A DNA stretch of 22,886 bases from Flavobacteriales bacterium (GTDB lineage: Bacteria; Bacteroidota; Bacteroidia; Flavobacteriales_D; Cryomorphaceae): NCBI GenBank assembly GCA_020200995.1, contig JAIVHQ010000215.1, forward strand, positions 1 through 22,886. Reading direction: 5' to 3'. How positions within the stretch are numbered: position 1 is the stretch's first letter; each line of letters begins with the position of its first letter. Below are positions 18,539 to 22,886 of this stretch, one piece after another. Made by a program: the position numbers and the translations under genes. Under the pieces are notes generated by a model. It searched no databases, had not been told where the DNA came from, and was given only the letters and a program-made list of their open reading frames with translations.

Positions 18539-18565
18539 TCAGATGCGGTTTGGGTAAAAGTGCCG

Positions 18566-18573
18566 CAAAGTTA
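18566..18573 (-). promoter_or_regulatory. -7 box of a wzz-wzy promoter
   Basis: On the minus strand TAACTTTG matches TAnnTTTG and ends 27 bases before the Wzz ATG. The spacer between the flippase stop and this ATG is only 56 bases, so this would be an internal promoter allowing wzz-wzy to be made apart from the flippase. Confidence 0.55.
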
Positions 18574-18594
18574 GAAATATTCGAATGCGACTGC

Positions 18595-20037
18595 CTATTG
18601 ATCTGCTTTGGCAAAAGCAATAATCTGGCGGATGCGAATGGTGCCGGTGGCAAAAAGCAACAGCACTCCTGCAGCACCTGACGCAAGGAAACTAAGAAAA
18701 GCATCATCGACGTAAATCTTCAAAACATAATTCACCACAATAAATATGACTGAGAACAATGCGAACTGCCCTATCATCCTGTAATTCATCCCAAACTTGA
18801 AATGGCGCACCACAAAAATAAGCTGCATCACCCCTGCAAAAATCTGTGTGACCATGGTGGTAATAGCAGCGCCAAAAGCAAAATACTTGGGAATCAGGAT
18901 CAGATTGAGAACCACATTCAAAATTAATCCGCTAAATGATATATAATTTAATCGTTTGAGGTTGGCATTGGCCGTCATCAATGTACCATAGATATAAAAC
19001 ATACATATACCTGTAAAACCGATCATTAATGCACTAAAGGAATACACCGCTTCGTCTGCCACATCTACATAGCGCCACCTCAGTAGCCACCCACTGTGCC
19101 ATGCGAATAGGATTCCTGCAAACACGCCCGTTCCGAGCAAAATTCGCGAAGAAAGCTCGACCATACCTCTGATTTTCTCATTGTTCTTCAGCATTCGGGA
19201 AAAAACAGGGAGTAAAATCACGGCAAAAAGAAATGCAAACATGCAGGCCGCTTCATAAAAGCGAAAACCCTGGGCGTAATTTCCCGCCCGAATCCCGCCG
19301 TCAGGAAGTAACTTTTCGAGCATAATACCATCGATCCGGCTGTAGATCGACCCCGATAAAATGAGGAGGGCGTAAGGCAGGCTGTTTTTAAATATGTACA
19401 GACTGAAAACGTAATCGAACTTCCATTTCAACCTTCCCGCCCGCGGACCGATCATGAGCAATGCAGTAATCAGCGTAACGGCGTATGCGCCCGTCTGCAA
19501 ATAGACGAACCAGATAATTTCAAATTCGCCACCCGTGAGGTTGGTAAAAAGCAACAACCCACAAAAAATGATCAGCAAACTTCGATCGAGGACAGAAATC
19601 ACACCGTCGCGCACAAAGAGATGAAGGGCAGTGAGATTGGACCGCGCGAAGAGCACGAGCGATACCATGATCTGGTTAAAGACCAACACGCCAAGCATCC
19701 AAAACTCTCCCTCCTTATAGCCGAGGGCCAACCCGAGTACAAGCGTCACAAAGGCATATAGAAGGGCCAAAAGGGCCTTTGCGCTGAACAGTTTGGAAAA
19801 ATGCTTCCCGATCAGGTTTTCATTCCGGGCAATGTTTCTGTTGTTGAAATTATTGATCCCCAGATCGATGAGAATATTGAAGAGGAAGCTCAGGTTGAGC
19901 AACGCGAAGTATATTCCGTATTCCTCCTGCCCCACCCGGTTTTGCACTTCGGCGTCGATACCCAGGATGTAAAGCGGCTTCACGAGAATGTTCAGCAGCA
20001 GCAGCAGGCCAAGGTTCGATAGAAATTTTTTCTGCAT
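18595..20037 (-). CDS. Wzx-type polysaccharide flippase
   Basis: The 480-residue product is a multi-helix membrane protein of the Wzx/MATE-like polysaccharide export family, probably with 12-14 membrane segments. It should flip lipid-linked repeat units across the inner membrane for Wzy. ATG at 20037 is chosen because it begins MQKKFLSNLGLLLLLN, a short basic start then the first helix. The frame extends 21 codons further upstream without such character. The order flippase, Wzz, Wzy on one strand fits a Wzx/Wzy-dependent pathway. Family membership rests on hydrophobic pattern and the GIYFALLNLSFLF-type first repeat; the exact substrate is unknown. Confidence 0.85.
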   Translation of the reverse strand: MQKKFLSNLGLLLLLNILVKPLYILGIDAEVQNRVGQEEYGIYFALLNLSFLFNILIDLGINNFNNRNIARNENLIGKHFSKLFSAKALLALLYAFVTLVLGLALGYKEGEFWMLGVLVFNQIMVSLVLFARSNLTALHLFVRDGVISVLDRSLLIIFCGLLLFTNLTGGEFEIIWFVYLQTGAYAVTLITALLMIGPRAGRLKWKFDYVFSLYIFKNSLPYALLILSGSIYSRIDGIMLEKLLPDGGIRAGNYAQGFRFYEAACMFAFLFAVILLPVFSRMLKNNEKIRGMVELSSRILLGTGVFAGILFAWHSGWLLRWRYVDVADEAVYSFSALMIGFTGICMFYIYGTLMTANANLKRLNYISFSGLILNVVLNLILIPKYFAFGAAITTMVTQIFAGVMQLIFVVRHFKFGMNYRMIGQFALFSVIFIVVNYVLKIYVDDAFLSFLASGAAGVLLLFATGTIRIRQIIAFAKADQ

Positions 20038-20201
20038 GTGATGTATCGGGTGGTGCGACCGCAGGCGATTCATGCAGTCGACGACGGCACAAATGTGCAA
20101 AGAAAATTCAGGGTGTCACAACCCTTTGCCCTTCCGAATGGGGCCCTGCCGATTTCTAAAAGCAAACATCGGATAAAAACACATGTATTTTGCCTGCAAA
20201 T

Positions 20202-21314
20202 TTATGGCTCAAGCGCCTTCAAAACTGAGCTCCACAATCGATCGGATGATTTTTGCCAGGTGAAAGCTTCAGCGCGCTCAAAACCTTTATCAACCAATTC
20301 ACGCCGCAAATCGGGCTGTGTGGCAAGGGCCATCAGGGCCTCGGCAATGGACTTTACGTCGAATGGATCAACAAGCATCGCCGCGCCGCCGGCTATCTCG
20401 GCGGTGGCGGTGGCATCAGCGGTAATCACGGGCACTCCGCTTTGAAAAGCCTCGACGATCGGGATACCAAAACCCTCAAAGTATGATACGTATACCGACG
20501 CCAATGCGGAGGCTGTGACCCGACACAGCACTTCGGGCTCGAGCCTTCCGGAAAAAATGATGTCGGTGCGGTTTATGCTTCCCTTGTAGGCCTTTCGAAT
20601 TTCGGGAGTCCACCATTTCTTCTCTCCCACCACCAGCAGTGTGCGCTGCTTGAAGAGGTCGAAAGCGGCAAATAATCGAGCGAGGTTCTTGCGCGGGTGA
20701 AGCGACCCCACAAAAACAAAGTAGGGTTTGCCTTCCGCGAATTCGCCGCGGGTTGCCGCAGCGACTTGTTCCGAAACGGGCAGAAATTTTTCGTTTGCTC
20801 CGTTGTAAACCACATCTATCACTTTGGGATCAATGCCGTAAGTCGAAGAAATATCATCACTCGAAAATTCGGAAACCGTTGCAATTCTCTTAGCCTTTCG
20901 GGCAAACCGAGGAAAAAAAGACCGGTAGTACCACCTCACCAACCAGGGCAGGTCTTCGGGAAAGTGCTCAAAGTTCAGGTCGTGGATCACTGCCAGTGAA
21001 GGCACTTTTGCGGAAAGCGAAAGGTAGCCGTCGGGTGAGAGAAAGAGGTCGGGGCGAATGCGCTTCAGTGCGCGGGGCACCGACCACTCAAACCAAAGTA
21101 CAAATAGGAAGGGATGCCTCGCGGGAGGGCCGATTACCACTGGCGCCACATTTTTTCCGAAAAGGAAAGACGGGTCGGGAGTACGATCGAACAGGAAATA
21201 AAACTCAACTTCAGGGTGCTGATGTACAATTCGTTTCAGCGTCTCAAAGGTGAACCAACCGATTCCTTCGAGTTTATTTTTCAGTAACAAACGGGTGTTA
21301 ACGGCAATTTTCAA
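20202..21314 (-). CDS. Glycosyltransferase family 4 (GT-B)
   Basis: The 370-residue cytosolic enzyme transfers a sugar from a nucleotide donor, probably with retention, during polysaccharide assembly. The C-terminal nucleotide-sugar domain shows VGSLHPRKN (202-210) and the EX7E motif (Glu280 and Glu288 in FEGFGIPIVEAF). The N terminus MKIAVNTRLL then KLEGIGWFTFET is the usual acceptor-side opening of the family. The start is a TTG (21312-21314): the nearby ATG is in another frame, and reading from TTG gives the family N terminus exactly. It sits 164 bases before the flippase, probably in the same cluster, and diverges from the FkbM gene across about 70 bases. Confidence 0.92.
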   Translation of the reverse strand: MKIAVNTRLLLKNKLEGIGWFTFETLKRIVHQHPEVEFYFLFDRTPDPSFLFGKNVAPVVIGPPARHPFLFVLWFEWSVPRALKRIRPDLFLSPDGYLSLSAKVPSLAVIHDLNFEHFPEDLPWLVRWYYRSFFPRFARKAKRIATVSEFSSDDISSTYGIDPKVIDVVYNGANEKFLPVSEQVAAATRGEFAEGKPYFVFVGSLHPRKNLARLFAAFDLFKQRTLLVVGEKKWWTPEIRKAYKGSINRTDIIFSGRLEPEVLCRVTASALASVYVSYFEGFGIPIVEAFQSGVPVITADATATAEIAGGAAMLVDPFDVKSIAEALMALATQPDLRRELVDKGFERAEAFTWQKSSDRLWSSVLKALEP

Positions 21315-21357
21315 GGCGTGCCATTTTGGGTGGCGGCAGTCGGGAACGAATTAGTAA

Positions 21358-21365
21358 TAACTTTG
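21358..21365 (+). promoter_or_regulatory. -7 box of the FkbM gene promoter
   Basis: TAACTTTG matches TAnnTTTG and ends 20 bases before the chosen FkbM ATG. The longer open frame begins at 21326, upstream of this box, which supports the start at 21386. No -33 TTTG is seen at standard spacing. Confidence 0.6.
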
Positions 21366-21385
21366 CGCCAAATATCCGAAAATTT

Positions 21386-22138
21386 ATGAAGGCCCGGCTA
21401 AAAAAGACATTGCAGAAACTATTGGGTTTCGACCGCTATCTCTTTGTTTTTTCCGTGGCCGTGATTACCACTTTGCGCAGGAATAAAAACGAGCGCGACT
21501 TTCTCCACTTTCTGAAAATGATCCCCGACGGGGGTGTGGTCCTCGATATTGGTGCCAACATCGGTATCATGTCCGTGTGGCTAGGCAGAAGGTTGAAAAA
21601 TTCGACAATACTTGCCTACGAGCCCATCCCTCAAAACATCAAAGCCCTGAAAAGGGTGCTCGCGTTTTACAACCTTAAAAATGTAAAGGTGATAGAAAAA
21701 GCCCTCGGCGATAAAAACGGCGAAGCAGAAATGGTGATGCCCGTTCTCGAAGAGGTGAAAATGCAAGGACTGAGTCACGTCATGCACCACAGCATCACAG
21801 ACTTTAATGAAGGGAAAAAGTACACCATCCCCATAGGACGGCTCGACGATTGTGAAGCCCTCAAGGCTGAATCGGGGCCTGTGACCGCCGTAAAGCTCGA
21901 TGTCGAAAATTTCGAATACTACGTGCTCAAAGGAGGCGCTGAAACCCTGGCTGAGCACCGCCCGCTGGTGTACACGGAGCTATGGGAAAACGAAAACCGA
22001 CAGCGTTGCTTCGACCTGCTCTCATCGATGGGCTACCGCACCGAAGTGCTTGTAAACCAGAAATTGATCACATACGACCCCACGAAGCACCGCACGCAAA
22101 ACTTTTTCTTCATCCCCCAAACTGCCTCAGAAGCTTGA
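21386..22138 (+). CDS. FkbM-family SAM-dependent methyltransferase
   Basis: The 250-residue enzyme has a Rossmann methyltransferase fold: SAM-binding motif VVLDIGANIGIMS (51-63), an acidic ribose-binding motif AYEP (77-80), and VKLDVENFEYYVLKGG, the FkbM-type motif. It should O-methylate a small molecule or a sugar. The divergent glycosyltransferase and nearby Wzx/Wzy genes make a polysaccharide substrate plausible, but that is inference from position. ATG at 21386 is chosen because it starts MKARLKKTLQ; the frame begins 20 codons earlier, where codons cross the promoter. Confidence 0.88.
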   Translation: MKARLKKTLQKLLGFDRYLFVFSVAVITTLRRNKNERDFLHFLKMIPDGGVVLDIGANIGIMSVWLGRRLKNSTILAYEPIPQNIKALKRVLAFYNLKNVKVIEKALGDKNGEAEMVMPVLEEVKMQGLSHVMHHSITDFNEGKKYTIPIGRLDDCEALKAESGPVTAVKLDVENFEYYVLKGGAETLAEHRPLVYTELWENENRQRCFDLLSSMGYRTEVLVNQKLITYDPTKHRTQNFFFIPQTASEA

Positions 22139-22220
22139 TGTGTGCGCAACTGCAAAACATCAACGGGGCGGTGGTGTTGACCCTTCACACAATTGCTGAA
22201 AATTCCGAACTTTAACCCCG

Positions 22221-22409
22221 ATGACTGATTTTGGAGGTGACTTTAACCGCTTGGGCGATCTCGATTCCGATGACTTCTACAAAACTGAGGAAGGCTACAT
22301 CGTTTTCACCGCAAAATACCTGCTCCGCCGCGGCTATTGTTGCCAAAACGGCTGTAAGCACTGTCCTTACGGCTTTGATCGAAAGAAAGGAAGATTCAAC
22401 AAAAAATAA
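22221..22409 (+). CDS. DUF5522 small Cys-rich protein
   Basis: The 62-residue protein is recognisable from EEGYIVFTAKYLLRRGYCC and NGCKHCPYG. Four cysteines (Cys40, Cys41, Cys45, Cys48) form CCxxxCxxC, which could bind zinc or another metal. Function is unknown. It sits 8 bases before hutU and is probably cotranscribed with it. The ORF starts at ATG 22221; the 82-base gap to the FkbM gene shows no TAnnTTTG box. Confidence 0.85.
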   Translation: MTDFGGDFNRLGDLDSDDFYKTEEGYIVFTAKYLLRRGYCCQNGCKHCPYGFDRKKGRFNKK

Positions 22410-22417
22410 CCTACCAC

Positions 22418-22886
22418 ATGCCCGTTACCCAAACCTATTCGCCCGCAGAGTTTAAAGAAGCCATCCAAATCGGCATTCCCGACGCACTGCCCGCACCCCC
22501 CGCCTTCGACCCCGATGTGAACCACGCTCCTGTGCGCAAGCAAATCCTGAATCGGGAGGAAAAAAAACTGGCCGTGGAAAACGCATTGCGGTATTTCCCG
22601 AAAGAGCACCACGGAGTGCTGGCCCCGGAATTTAAATCGGAGCTCGACACATACGGTCGCATTTACATGTACCGATTTCGACCCGACTACCTGATGCACG
22701 CCCGCCCCATCGAGGCCTACCCTGCCAAATGCAAGCAAGCCGCAGCGGTGATGCTGATGATTCAAAATAACCTCGATCCCGCAGTGGCTCAGCATCCCCA
22801 CGAGCTGATCACTTACGGAGGCAACGGAGCCGTATTTCAAAACTGGGCACAGTACCTGCTCACCATGAAATACCTCTCCGAAATGA
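22418..22886 (+). CDS. hutU: Urocanate hydratase, N-terminal part (runs off the window)
   Basis: The first 156 codons are visible of an enzyme usually near 550-670 residues; the gene continues beyond the window. It converts urocanate to imidazolone propionate in histidine breakdown, using tightly bound NAD. Diagnostic sequence includes FPKEHHGVLAPEF, a YGRIYMYRF block and ITYGGNGAVFQNW followed by QYLLTMKYLSEM, the conserved N-terminal NAD-contact region. ATG at 22418 gives MPVTQTYSPAEF. Eight bases separate it from the DUF5522 gene. Other hut genes are not in the window but may follow. Confidence 0.95.
   Translation, partial: MPVTQTYSPAEFKEAIQIGIPDALPAPPAFDPDVNHAPVRKQILNREEKKLAVENALRYFPKEHHGVLAPEFKSELDTYGRIYMYRFRPDYLMHARPIEAYPAKCKQAAAVMLMIQNNLDPAVAQHPHELITYGGNGAVFQNWAQYLLTMKYLSEM

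Noticed and set aside
20110..20125. Small hairpin as terminator of the glycosyltransferase
   Set aside because: Only a 5-bp stem (AGGGT/ACCCT) with an interrupted T run on the minus strand, too weak to call.
22138..22215. 25-codon frame starting in the FkbM stop (TGATG)
   Set aside because: The overlap is neat, but the peptide is very short, has no family features and is followed by a better gene at 22221.

Overview
The window looks like chromosomal DNA from a marine-type Bacteroidota, probably Flavobacteriia near the Cryomorphaceae or Schleiferiaceae. This is inference from protein style and promoter motifs; no rRNA or other marker gene is present. Base composition is close to balanced GC and AT. 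Six starts carry a TAnnTTTG box at promoter distance, which is the Bacteroidota -7 element. Genes are dense and often coupled by ATGA or TGATG overlaps, and no tRNA, rRNA, CRISPR array or intact insertion sequence was seen.

Layout. 1-84 is the unidentified 3' end of a gene, followed by a strong terminator and a 670-base gap. 758-6119 (+) is a peptide-use operon: a secreted dipeptidyl peptidase IV and two POT-family peptide transporters. 6116-6872 is a repeat-rich spacer holding a 128-bp imperfect palindrome and a 206-bp double palindrome that can fold as a cloverleaf. 6873-9783 (+) holds an exported thioredoxin-like protein, citrate synthase and a tandem UspA protein, each with its own promoter. 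9784-10126 is a second repeat spacer. 10127-13905 (-) is a pair of translationally coupled M1 metallopeptidases. 14069-16152 (+) is an LpxD-like acyltransferase coupled to a GAF/SpoIIE-type phosphatase. 16110-21314 (-) is a surface polysaccharide cluster: glycosyltransferase, Wzx flippase, Wzz chain-length protein and Wzy/WaaL polymerase or ligase. 21386-22886 (+) holds an FkbM methyltransferase, a tiny DUF5522 Cys-rich protein and the start of urocanate hydratase.

Two themes emerge. One is protein and amino-acid use: DPP IV makes dipeptides in the periplasm, the POT carriers import them, two exported M1 enzymes trim other peptides, and HutU begins histidine breakdown. The other is the cell envelope: an LpxD-type enzyme, O-antigen or exopolysaccharide assembly, a glycosyltransferase and a methyltransferase.

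The least ordinary DNA is between genes. Three different palindromic repeat families lie in the spacers. The most striking is the cloverleaf element at 6349-6554, made of two inverted copies of one unit whose inner stems differ in sequence yet remain perfectly paired. No complete new defence or mobile system was found.
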